From positions 1 to 19,862 of the forward strand of contig CALJIC010000335.1 in NCBI GenBank assembly GCA_937974195.1: 19,862 bases of DNA, written 5' to 3'. Origin of the DNA: an uncultured Roseiflexaceae bacterium (lineage in GTDB: Bacteria > Chloroflexota > Chloroflexia > Chloroflexales > Roseiflexaceae). Both the position numbers and the translations under genes were made by a program. The notes under the pieces were generated by a model. That model was not told where the DNA came from, ran no database searches, and saw only the letters and a list, made by a program, of their open reading frames with translations. Numbering within the stretch: the first letter of the stretch is position 1; each line of letters starts with the position of its first letter. Shown one piece after another: positions 7,564-13,941 of the stretch.

Positions 7564-8640
7564 GCGGGGCGGCGGCTCGATCGGCGTGTAGGGCATGAGG
7601 AAGAAGCCGCGCGCCCGCCGGACGTCATCCCGCGCGCCGCCCTGGCCATCCCCGACCCGCGCGACGCGCTGGCAGCGCAGCCCCACGGTCTTCGTCCCCC
7701 CTTCGTCCAGTACCCGCTCGCAGCGCACGACCACCTGCTCGTTCAGCGGGTAGTTCGGGTCGTACACGCGGATGTCGAACCCCTGGGGCGTCTCGCTGTA
7801 CCCGTAGGCCAGCACCTGGTGGTTCTCCCACAGCGGCTCGTCGCGGCCGGAGTACACCAACCCGATCGGCGCGACCGGCGCGCCGGCGTCGAAGAGCTCG
7901 CGCAGCTGCTCGAACTCGGCCAGCGTGCGCTGCCAGGTGCCGAGCGGCCCGTCCTCGGACAGGCGCATCCAGCGCATGAAGCGCAGGATCGGCTCGCCGA
8001 GCGGGTGAAACGTGTCGATCTGGCGCCGGAAGAGGTAGCGGTACAGCGCCGTCCGCCGCCCCGGCACCTCAGTCTGCTGCGGCACCTGGCGCCCGGCGTA
8101 CAGGAAGTCGGCCGCCGCCGCGCACATCCCGCCGCACAGGCCGAAGCTCTGCGTCACCTCCGGCAGGAACGGCAGGCTGGGGACGCTGAACGGCAGCGGG
8201 TAGCCGGGGAAGGAGTTGACGAAGCGGAAGCCGTGCTCCGAGACATTGAAGCGCCCGGCCGTCGCCGGCGGGTCGGGCAGCCGGTACTCGGACTGGCCCT
8301 CCACCAGCGCCTGCTGGTGGACCCGCTCCTGGCCGCGGTGGGTGTAGCGGAACTCCAGGTACGGCAGGTAGACGTCCAGCGGGTCGGCGAAGGACCGGGT
8401 GCGGCGCTCGAGCGTCCAGTCGGTGAGGCTGCGCGGCTCGACGGTGGTGATCGTGATCCGGTCGGCGGCGCGGGCGGGGTCGTAGGTCACGCTGAAGGCG
8501 CCGGCGGCGTCCGACACCCCTTCGACAAGGGTGAGGTCGTCGTCCTCGCCGCCCACGTCTCTGTCCAGAACCCGCACCCGGACGCCGGGCGCCGGCGCGC
8601 CGTTCGAGAAGAGGACGCGCGCGCTGAGCTGTTCGGCCAT
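7558..8640 (-). CDS. Unknown protein: transthyretin-like N-terminus plus papain-like Cys/His/Asp domain
   Basis: A 360-residue protein that I cannot name. Residues about 5-100 look like a transthyretin/carboxypeptidase regulatory-like beta-sandwich (GVRVRVLDRD, then GVSDAAGAFSVTYD). Residues about 130-350 carry SFGLCGGMCAAAADF (165-179), ENHQVLAYGY (272-281) and RVYDPNYP (291-298). A cysteine at the start of a helix, then NH followed by hydrophobics and a glycine, then an aspartate on the next strand is the order of papain-like cysteine peptidases and transglutaminases, with C169, H274 and D294 as candidate residues and Q164 as a possible oxyanion helper. This is pattern reasoning, not a match to a named family. 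There is no signal peptide or membrane segment. GGAGG at 8646-8650 sits 5 nt before the ATG. The gene starts 34 nt after the glycoside hydrolase stop and is probably co-transcribed with it. Confidence 0.75.
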   Translation of the reverse strand: MAEQLSARVLFSNGAPAPGVRVRVLDRDVGGEDDDLTLVEGVSDAAGAFSVTYDPARAADRITITTVEPRSLTDWTLERRTRSFADPLDVYLPYLEFRYTHRGQERVHQQALVEGQSEYRLPDPPATAGRFNVSEHGFRFVNSFPGYPLPFSVPSLPFLPEVTQSFGLCGGMCAAAADFLYAGRQVPQQTEVPGRRTALYRYLFRRQIDTFHPLGEPILRFMRWMRLSEDGPLGTWQRTLAEFEQLRELFDAGAPVAPIGLVYSGRDEPLWENHQVLAYGYSETPQGFDIRVYDPNYPLNEQVVVRCERVLDEGGTKTVGLRCQRVARVGDGQGGARDDVRRARGFFLMPYTPIEPPPRL

Positions 8641-8674
8641 CGAAGCCTCCGTTGTGCTAGCTTGTCTGAATCCC

Positions 8675-10825
8675 TTACAGCTCGCTCCAGGCGAGGTGCG
8701 CCTCGTCCCCCCAGCGGAGGACGCCGCGCCAGGCGCCGGCGCTCACCGAGACGCGCTCGGCGTCGAGCGGCTCCAGCGCCACCTCCAGCGGCGCGTCGCG
8801 CCAGCCGAGGGTCACGCGGTAGCTCCGCCCCGGCGCGCGCCAGGCGAGCGGCAGGTTGGGGCGCAGCAGCAGGCCGTCTTCGGCGGGGGACAGGCCGACG
8901 AGGGTGTGCAGCAGCAGGTGGGTGGTGAAGGCGCCCCAGCCGTACCCCTCGCCGCCGCAGCGCCCGCTCGGCGGCCAGTACTCGCAGGCCACGCCCGGCA
9001 GCGTGCGCCCTGGCTCGGCCCGGCGCGCGTCCCAGAAGCTGTAGGCGCGCTCGACCACCGCCGCCGCCAACTCAGCCGCCCGCTCGTGCATGCCGGCCAC
9101 CTGCGCCGCCTCGACCGCGGTCCAGACGAACATCGGCCAGACGAGGCTGCTCGCCTCCAGCGCCGCCACCGCCCCGCGCAGCGCCGCAGCGCGCTCCGGG
9201 CCCGCGAGCCCCAGGGCCAGCGGCGCGAGCAGCATCACGTCGTCCACATCAGTCGGCCGGCCCGCGCGCGTGTCGAAGTCGGCGTAGCGGCCACCGGCCG
9301 CCGGCTGCGCGCCGCCGTCCAGCCACAGCTGCTCGGTCCTGGCCTGGAACTCCTCGGCCAGGCGCTGCCAGCCCGCCACATCGCCCGCACGCCCGAGGGC
9401 GGCGAAGCGGGCCATGACCGCGCAGGCGTGGGCGAAGGCGGCCTGCAGGTCCACCGGGCGCACGTGGCGCACCGGGTGCCCGCCGCCGAGCGGCTGCTCG
9501 CCGAAGCGCGGCGAGTTGTCCTGGCCGGACTCCCAGCTGCACGCGTACACTAGCCAGCCGCCGGCGTCGCGCCGGTGCTCCAGCCACCAGCGCAGGTAGC
9601 GGTCCAGCGACGGGTAGATCTGCTCGAGCCAGGCGCGGTCCGGGCGCAGCCGGTAGAGCCATTCGAGCACCAGCCAGGGGTAGCCCCACTCCGGCGCGGT
9701 GCCGCACACCGTGCCGTCGGCCGCGACCATGTTGTAGCTGCCGTCCTCGCGCGAGCAGGGAACGTTCGGCTCGGGCGCGTCGAGGAACGTGCCGAGCATC
9801 AGCTCCTGGGCCAGGCGCGCGTCGGCGTAGGAGAGCAGCAGGGCGTCGATCGCGGCCTCGGCCAGCACCACACGCGGCGCCTGGATCTGCATCGCGTCCC
9901 AGATGTGCCGGTAGATGCCGGCCGGGGCCTTGACCATCATCCGCAGCGTCTCGAGGTCGTACACCAGGCCGCGCCGCCAGTGGCCGGGCCAGTCGCCAGC
10001 CAGGCGCGGCGCGCGCTCCCAGAACGCGTCGTCGGCGGCCAGCTTGCGGCGGCGCACGGCGGCCGCCTCCTCGCGCGCAGCCCGGAGGCGCTCCTGGGCC
10101 TGGCGCAGCGTGCGCCCGCGCGCCAGCACCACCTCCAGCTCGCCGGGCGGGGGCGAAAAGCCGAGCACGCCGTACAGCGCCACCGTCTCGCCCCGCGCGC
10201 CGATCGCCGTCACGAAGCCATCGGGCGGCAGGGGACTCGCGGCGCGCCCGGACCAGCCCGCCGCAGCGGCGAGGTCCGTCGTGACGCCCAGGTCCGTGGG
10301 CGGCGCTGAGGCCCACAGCGCGAAGGCATCGCCGTCCTCGAAGCCCTGGAGGACGAGCGCCCGGCCCCACCCGGCGCCCGGCTCGTCCTCCACCACCCGC
10401 CCGACCAGCCCTGACTCGCCCCACTCGCCGCCGGCAGCCAGCAGGCGCGTGTACTCGACGAGCAGCGCGAGGCGCTGCGCACCATCGGCGGCGATCGCGG
10501 CGTACAGCGCGTGCTCGCCCACCGCGAAGAACGTGGCGCGGCAGCTCGCCGGGCCGCGCGCCAGGTCGAAGCTCACGAGGTCCTTGGAGTGGTACGGGCT
10601 GATGGCGCGCTCGAAGTCGCCCAGCGCCCACGCGCCATCGAGCGCGACACAGAAGCCGGCGCGGTACGTCTCGCGGCGGCCGCCGTACAGCCCGGCGTGG
10701 GCGGGGAAGTGCCAGCGGAAGCCGGCCTCCCACGAGCGCAGCACGCCGCGCGGGCTCAGGTTGCGCGTGTGGGCGGGCGTATCGAGGTAGCCGTGGGGCG
10801 TGTACTCATCGGTCGGGAAGGGCAT
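8675..10825 (-). CDS. Six-hairpin glycoside hydrolase, MGH1/GH63-like
   Basis: A 716-residue protein from the ATG at 10825, chosen because a minus-strand extended -10 lies at 10866-10856 and AGGGG lies just upstream of the ATG; the open frame continues further upstream but through the promoter. An N-terminal beta-rich region (to about 290) precedes an (alpha/alpha)6 barrel. Barrel signatures are GIYRHIWDAMQIQAP, WGYPWLVLEWLYRL, and SWESGQDNSPRF, where D436 is the probable catalytic acid; this block recalls GH63, GH37 and mannosylglycerate hydrolase-like enzymes. A later GGEGYGWGAF segment is a candidate for the base glutamate. It should hydrolyse an alpha-glycoside, but which one (glucosylglycerate, mannosylglycerate, an oligosaccharide) is not decided by sequence. 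No signal peptide is seen, so it is probably cytosolic and acts on an internal solute or storage sugar. Confidence 0.8.
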   Translation of the reverse strand: MPFPTDEYTPHGYLDTPAHTRNLSPRGVLRSWEAGFRWHFPAHAGLYGGRRETYRAGFCVALDGAWALGDFERAISPYHSKDLVSFDLARGPASCRATFFAVGEHALYAAIAADGAQRLALLVEYTRLLAAGGEWGESGLVGRVVEDEPGAGWGRALVLQGFEDGDAFALWASAPPTDLGVTTDLAAAAGWSGRAASPLPPDGFVTAIGARGETVALYGVLGFSPPPGELEVVLARGRTLRQAQERLRAAREEAAAVRRRKLAADDAFWERAPRLAGDWPGHWRRGLVYDLETLRMMVKAPAGIYRHIWDAMQIQAPRVVLAEAAIDALLLSYADARLAQELMLGTFLDAPEPNVPCSREDGSYNMVAADGTVCGTAPEWGYPWLVLEWLYRLRPDRAWLEQIYPSLDRYLRWWLEHRRDAGGWLVYACSWESGQDNSPRFGEQPLGGGHPVRHVRPVDLQAAFAHACAVMARFAALGRAGDVAGWQRLAEEFQARTEQLWLDGGAQPAAGGRYADFDTRAGRPTDVDDVMLLAPLALGLAGPERAAALRGAVAALEASSLVWPMFVWTAVEAAQVAGMHERAAELAAAVVERAYSFWDARRAEPGRTLPGVACEYWPPSGRCGGEGYGWGAFTTHLLLHTLVGLSPAEDGLLLRPNLPLAWRAPGRSYRVTLGWRDAPLEVALEPLDAERVSVSAGAWRGVLRWGDEAHLAWSEL

Positions 10826-10855
10826 CGCGCACCCCTGTAGATACACCTGCGGGCC

Positions 10856-10866
10856 AGTATAGCACA
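10856..10866 (-). promoter_or_regulatory. Extended -10 promoter of the glycoside hydrolase unit
   Basis: On the minus strand the site reads TGTGCTATACT, hexamer TATACT preceded by TGC. Transcription would begin near 10849, about 25 nt before the ATG at 10825. It lies back to back with the plus-strand promoter at 10874, so the two divergent genes share a very short control region. Confidence 0.6.
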
Positions 10867-10873
10867 GGGGCCG

Positions 10874-10883
10874 ATGGTACAAT
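10874..10883 (+). promoter_or_regulatory. Extended -10 promoter of the small unknown gene
   Basis: ATGGTACAAT, hexamer TACAAT at 10878-10883 preceded by TGG. The start would be near 10890, leaving a leader of about 100 nt before the ATG at 10989. The leader is dominated by G- and C-runs (10900-10970) that can fold, including GGGGGGCG against CGCCCTCGCCCC-like segments. Confidence 0.5.
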
Positions 10884-10988
10884 AGTGACACGACTGTCGC
10901 GGTGGGGCGCGGGGGGGCGCTCCGCCCTCGCCCCGGTGGAGGGGTGGGGCGGCGAGGCCTCTCCCGAAAGTAGGGAAGGAAAGAGACG

Positions 10989-11417
10989 ATGATCGACGCC
11001 AATCTGGCGGGCGAGCTCAAGCGCGCCGGGCTCGCCTGGCAGCCCGCCGAGCGCGACTGCTTCACCGTGCCGGACAGCCAGCTGGAGGGGCAGGTGTTCG
11101 TCGTCAGCCAGCTGACCACGCAGGTCGAGGTGCTGAAGGGGCGGCCGGCGCTGACGTTCCACGGCAGCAGCGAGTGGGCGCTGGACTACCTGTTCACCAC
11201 CGACGCGGTGTGGCTGCCGAGCGAGACGCAGCTCCGCCAGGCGATCGAGCGGCTAAGCGGCGAGGGCGCGTCGCTGGTGCTCGAGCGCACCGCGACCGGC
11301 TATCGCTGCGGGGTGGCGAAGGACGGTCAGACGTGGGAGGGCACGGGCAGCGGCGCCGAGGAGGCCTACGCCCAGGCGCTTCTGGCGCTGCTCAGGAGCA
11401 GAAACGCCGAGGGATGA
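10989..11417 (+). CDS. Small uncharacterised protein
   Basis: A 142-residue soluble protein that I do not recognise. The ATG follows a purine-rich AGGAAAGAG stretch. It shows a recurring aromatic and acidic pattern (LAWQPAERDCF near 15-25, SSEWALDYLF near 60-69, WLPSETQLRQAIERL near 75-89) and a two-strand segment LVLERTATGYRCGVAKDG near 96-113, followed by a C-terminal helix with conserved-looking EEAYAQALLALL. There is no signal peptide, membrane segment or cysteine cluster. Codon use matches the neighbours, and it is bounded by its own promoter and a strong terminator, so it is a real gene. It is divergent from the glycoside hydrolase unit. No function is assigned. Confidence 0.75.
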   Translation: MIDANLAGELKRAGLAWQPAERDCFTVPDSQLEGQVFVVSQLTTQVEVLKGRPALTFHGSSEWALDYLFTTDAVWLPSETQLRQAIERLSGEGASLVLERTATGYRCGVAKDGQTWEGTGSGAEEAYAQALLALLRSRNAEG

Positions 11418-11440
11418 GCGCCTGCGGCGCCCATCCCTCG
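11408..11440. terminator. Strong bidirectional terminator hairpin
   Basis: CGAGGGATGAGCGCC (11408-11422) pairs with 11426-11440 as a 15-bp stem with one mismatch and a 3-nt TGC loop. It overlaps the last codons and stop of the plus-strand gene and lies 15 nt past the stop of the minus-strand gene, so it serves the convergent pair. There is no T-run on the plus side; on the minus side GCGTTTCTG follows. Confidence 0.7.
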
Positions 11441-11455
11441 TAGCTCATCGCGATC

Positions 11456-11956
11456 CTACCAGCAGCGGTGCCCGCCGCAGATCGCGCGCAGGATGAAGAA
11501 GCCGACCAGCACCGGCCAGAACAGCTTGCCGCCGGTGAACAGCACCGCCATAATCCCGGCGAACACCAGCAGCGGCAGCACGCGGTCCGGCCGCGCCAGC
11601 AGCCCGCGCGCGAACAGCCCCACCAGGCCGATCGCCACCAGGACCATCGGGCCGAAGCGCGGCACCAGCAGGAACGCCAGCGCGGCGCCGATGATGAGGA
11701 ACGGCACCGTGAGGTCGCCCCCCTGCTGCGCCGGGCTCCGCGGGGCCTGGGGCGCCGGGCGGTACACCGGCGCCGGAGAGAACGTCGGCGCCGGGGCCGC
11801 GGGGCGGGCCGCGACGCGCGGGCGGGGCAGAGGCTGCTCCAGGCGGCGGGTCGGGCCAGTGGCCGCCTCGACGATCGGCCGGCCACACTCAATACAGTAG
11901 ACCGCGTCGGCAGGGCTCTGGCCGCCGCAGTGTGCGCAACGTTTCATATCGCTCAT
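11456..11956 (-). CDS. Zinc-ribbon membrane protein
   Basis: A 166-residue protein from the ATG at 11956, preceded by a G-rich ribosome site; a second ATG three codons later is also possible. The N-terminal zinc ribbon CAHC-x10-CIEC is of the double-zinc-ribbon type common in small membrane proteins of bacteria. A Pro/Ala/Arg-rich linker of about 55 residues follows, and then a hydrophobic part with three to four membrane helices (LTVPFLIIGAALAFLLV, PMVLVAIGLVGLFA, VLPLLVFAGIMAVLF, LFWPVLVGFFILRAI). The C-terminus ends in CGGHRCW, which could contribute further metal ligands. The role is unknown; this architecture usually marks accessory or sensory membrane proteins. A possible minus-strand -10 (CATAAT, 12031-12026) lies upstream. 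Confidence 0.75.
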   Translation of the reverse strand: MSDMKRCAHCGGQSPADAVYCIECGRPIVEAATGPTRRLEQPLPRPRVAARPAAPAPTFSPAPVYRPAPQAPRSPAQQGGDLTVPFLIIGAALAFLLVPRFGPMVLVAIGLVGLFARGLLARPDRVLPLLVFAGIMAVLFTGGKLFWPVLVGFFILRAICGGHRCW

Positions 11957-12041
11957 CTCTTCCCCCCCTCGCAGCGGGAAGGCACCGGGCCTCCCCCAAC
12001 TCCGCCGCTGTGTCACTCTTCTGCCATTATGATACGCAGCC

Positions 12042-12115
12042 GGGCGCCCCGAGGTTGCACCGGGCCCGTGCCGCGCCCCCGAGGCTGGGGGCGCCCGAAG
12101 GGGCTATGGTATAAT
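12042..12115 (+). promoter_or_regulatory. Extended -10 promoter of the epimerase gene with competing upstream hairpins
   Basis: ATGGTATAAT at 12106-12115 gives a perfect TATAAT (12110-12115) preceded by TGG. The start would be near 12122, 23 nt before the ATG. Directly upstream, GGGGGCGC (12087-12094) can pair either with GCGCCCCC at 12073-12080 (6-nt loop) or, extended to 12096, with GGGCGCCCC at 12042-12050. Any -35 falls inside this hairpin sequence and does not match consensus, so the extended -10 probably carries the promoter. Confidence 0.65.
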
Positions 12116-12144
12116 CGCGTGCCGATCGTCTCAGCGGAGCGCTT

Positions 12145-12693
12145 ATGATTTTCACGCAGACCGAACTCAAGGATGCCTATATCATCGAGCCGAAGCGCAT
12201 CGAGGATGAGCGCGGCGCCTTCGTGCAGGTGTGGGACGCGGCGGCGTTCGAGCGCCTCGGGCTGCCGACGCGCGTCGTGCTGATCAACGAGTCCTACAAC
12301 CGCAGGCGCGGCACCCTGCGCGGCATGCACTTCCAGCGCGCGCCGTACGCGCAGGCCAAGCTCGTGCGCTGCATCCGCGGCGCCCTCCACGACGTGATCG
12401 TCGACCTGCGCCCGGACTCGCCGTCCTACCTGCGCTGGATCGGCGTCGACCTGACCGAGGAGAACGGGCGCATGCTGTACGTCCCGGAGGGGTTCGCCCA
12501 CGGCTTCCAGACGCTGGTGGACGACACGCGCATCCAGTACCAGGTCTCCGAGGTCTACGCCCCGCAGGCCGAGGGCGGCTACCGCTACGACGACCCGGCG
12601 TTCGGCATCTCCTGGCCGCTCCCGGTGACCTCGATCTCCCAGAAGGACCTGTCCTGGCCCCCGTACGACGGCGCGCCCCCGGCCCACACGTGA
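12145..12693 (+). CDS. rfbC: dTDP-4-dehydrorhamnose 3,5-epimerase family protein (RmlC-like)
   Basis: A 182-residue cupin protein, the length of RmlC. It has RGMHFQ with the catalytic histidine, HDVIVDLRPDSPSY with the aspartate partner, YVPEGFAHGFQTL, YQVSEVYAP with the probable catalytic tyrosine, and the C-terminal YDDPAFGISWPLP signature. RmlC inverts C3 and C5 of dTDP-4-keto-6-deoxyglucose on the way to dTDP-rhamnose; related 3- or 5-epimerases act on other NDP-keto sugars, so the exact product is open. GCGGAG (12134-12139) sits 5 nt before the ATG. No rmlA, rmlB or rmlD is in the window. It opens the polysaccharide locus but ends in its own hairpin and precedes a separate promoter. Confidence 0.85.
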   Translation: MIFTQTELKDAYIIEPKRIEDERGAFVQVWDAAAFERLGLPTRVVLINESYNRRRGTLRGMHFQRAPYAQAKLVRCIRGALHDVIVDLRPDSPSYLRWIGVDLTEENGRMLYVPEGFAHGFQTLVDDTRIQYQVSEVYAPQAEGGYRYDDPAFGISWPLPVTSISQKDLSWPPYDGAPPAHT

Positions 12694-12717
12694 TATGGCG
12701 CGCGGCGCTGCGGCCTG

Positions 12718-12735
12718 CCGGCGGAGAGCCGCCGG
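12718..12735 (+). terminator. Hairpin after the epimerase gene
   Basis: CCGGCGG (12718-12724) pairs perfectly with CCGCCGG (12729-12735) around an AGAG loop, followed by TTT. It is a short intrinsic terminator candidate between the epimerase stop and the next promoter. Confidence 0.5.
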
Positions 12736-12736
12736 T

Positions 12737-12765
12737 TTGCGGCGTACTATGCGGTGTGCTATAAT
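12737..12765 (+). promoter_or_regulatory. Promoter of the ABC exporter and glycan genes
   Basis: TGTGCTATAAT at 12755-12765 has a perfect TATAAT with TGC extension. A weak -35 TTGCGG (12737-12742) lies 17 nt upstream. Transcription would begin near 12772, leaving about 93 nt of leader. The genes that follow are tightly packed to the end of the window and no other convincing promoter is seen, so this is probably the operon promoter. Confidence 0.7.
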
Positions 12766-12864
12766 CGCGCCTCGTTCAACGAGACACGTGAGCAGAAAGC
12801 CCCGTGGCCGGGACGAGCGCTGGCCAGCCCGTGGAGCCAGAGCTCGTCGCAGCCCGCCGCTGAT

Positions 12865-13716
12865 ATGGCAACCCTGATAACCGCTCGCCCTGGCAGCGTC
12901 GCGCGCAAGTTCAGCCCGCTGGCCTTGGCGCGCAACCTCTGGCAGCACCGCTACCTGATCCTCCAGTTCACCCGACGTGAGATCGAGGGGCGCTACCGCG
13001 GCTCCTTCCTCGGCCTGTTCTGGTCGCTCGCCCAGCCGCTGTTCATGCTGCTGGTGTACACGGTGGTATTCGGCCTGGTGTTCCGGGCGCGCTGGCCGCA
13101 GGCGCGCACCGACAGCCTGGCAGAGTTCGCGCTGATCGCCTTCTGCGGCCTCACCGCCTTCGGCCTGTTCAGCGAGTGCGTCGGCCGCGCCCCCGGCCTG
13201 ATCGTCGGCGTGCCGAACTATGTCAAGAAGGTGGTCTTTCCGCTCGAGGTGCTCCCGGTGACGGTGCTCGGCGCGGCGCTGTTCCACATGCTGGTGAGCC
13301 TCGCGGTGATCGTGATCGCGCAGCTGGCGATCGCGCGCTTCATCCCCTGGACGATCGTGCTGCTGCCGGTGGCCGCCCTGCCGGCGGTGTTCCTCTGCCT
13401 GGGCGCGATGTGGTTCCTGGCGAGCCTGGGGGTGTTCGTGCGCGACATCGGGCAGGCGATCGGCATCCTGGTGCAGGCGCTGTTCTTCCTGACGCCGATC
13501 TTCTACTCGCTCGAGATGATCCCCGAGCCGGTGCGCACGCTGATCCGCTTCAACCCGATGGCGCCGGTGACCGAGAACTTCCGCCGCGTCATCCTGTGGG
13601 GCCAGCTGCCGAGCCACCCCGGGACGGCGCTCTGGATGCTGGCGACCGCCGCCTTCATGCTGCTGGGCTACGCCTGGTTCATGCAGACCAAGAAGGCCTT
13701 CGCGGACGTGCTATGA
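12865..13716 (+). CDS. wzm: ABC-2 type polysaccharide export permease (Wzm-like)
   Basis: A 283-residue membrane protein. The N-terminal amphipathic segment has LQFTRREIEGRYRGSFLG (33-50), the hallmark of Wzm/TagG permeases. About six membrane helices follow (near 50-72, 86-105, 133-155, 160-188, 197-216, 255-273), and the conserved NYVKKVVFPLEVLP (118-131), VRDIGQA and FFLTPIFYSLE-IPEP motifs are present. Pairs of this protein form the channel that exports lipid-linked glycans across the cytoplasmic membrane, powered by Wzt. The ATG at 12865 is used because homology begins shortly after it; the frame is open upstream but passes through the promoter. No clear ribosome site is visible. The stop overlaps the following ATG as ATGA. 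Confidence 0.92.
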   Translation: MATLITARPGSVARKFSPLALARNLWQHRYLILQFTRREIEGRYRGSFLGLFWSLAQPLFMLLVYTVVFGLVFRARWPQARTDSLAEFALIAFCGLTAFGLFSECVGRAPGLIVGVPNYVKKVVFPLEVLPVTVLGAALFHMLVSLAVIVIAQLAIARFIPWTIVLLPVAALPAVFLCLGAMWFLASLGVFVRDIGQAIGILVQALFFLTPIFYSLEMIPEPVRTLIRFNPMAPVTENFRRVILWGQLPSHPGTALWMLATAAFMLLGYAWFMQTKKAFADVL

Positions 13717-13941
13717 GCGGCGTGGACGCACAGCTTCAGCGGTGGTGCCGCGAGCGCCAGGTGGCCCTGTGCGTGCTGTTCGGCTCGCGGGCGACCGGCT
13801 GGGATGCGCAACATCATCGTCCGTATGTACGAAGAGATCGACTACGCCATCGTCCACCAGAGCATCGGCCCCGCGCTGCGCGACTTCGCGCAGTTCGTGG
13901 CGCTGGCCGAGGGGTGGGCCGGGGACGAGCATGATAGCTGA
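13713..13941 (+). pseudogene. Remnant of an MNT/HepT toxin-antitoxin pair joined by a frameshifting deletion
   Basis: The frame opening at 13713 starts like a minimal nucleotidyltransferase (MNT antitoxin): RWCRERQVALCVLFGSRATG, ending in the GSxxxG motif at about residue 29, then breaks off. From 13804, one frame over, the DNA reads MRNIIVRMYEEIDYAIVHQS and then GPALRDFAQFVALAE, the C-terminal end of a HepT (DUF86) toxin with its RNxxV-x-x-Y region, but with arginine where the active-site histidine belongs. The stop is at 13939-13941. The rest of MNT, including the catalytic aspartates, and most of HepT are gone. Reading straight through from 13713 gives 73 residues that become arginine-rich junk and stop at 13934. 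That frame overlaps both the permease stop and the ATPase start as ATGA, so translational coupling to the ATPase may survive. Confidence 0.75.

Noticed and set aside
8651..8662. TGTGCTAGCTT on the plus strand as a promoter
   Set aside because: Poor hexamer and no plus-strand gene downstream; it lies between two genes of the minus strand.
10900..10970. G/C-run region as a further copy of the palindromic repeat
   Set aside because: It can fold but lacks the GGWAGGTGTGG arm and CACGG spacer shared by the other copies.
10825..11119. Upstream extension of the glycoside hydrolase frame
   Set aside because: It would start beyond the hydrolase promoter and run antisense to the divergent small gene; the extension is not enzyme-like.
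12754..12864. Upstream extension of the permease frame from 12754
   Set aside because: It begins at the -10 element itself, so it could not be translated from that promoter.
12788..12877. 29-residue basic open frame from a GTG, overlapping the permease start
   Set aside because: It has no clear ribosome site and its composition is that of an off-frame shadow; a leader peptide cannot be excluded but has no support.
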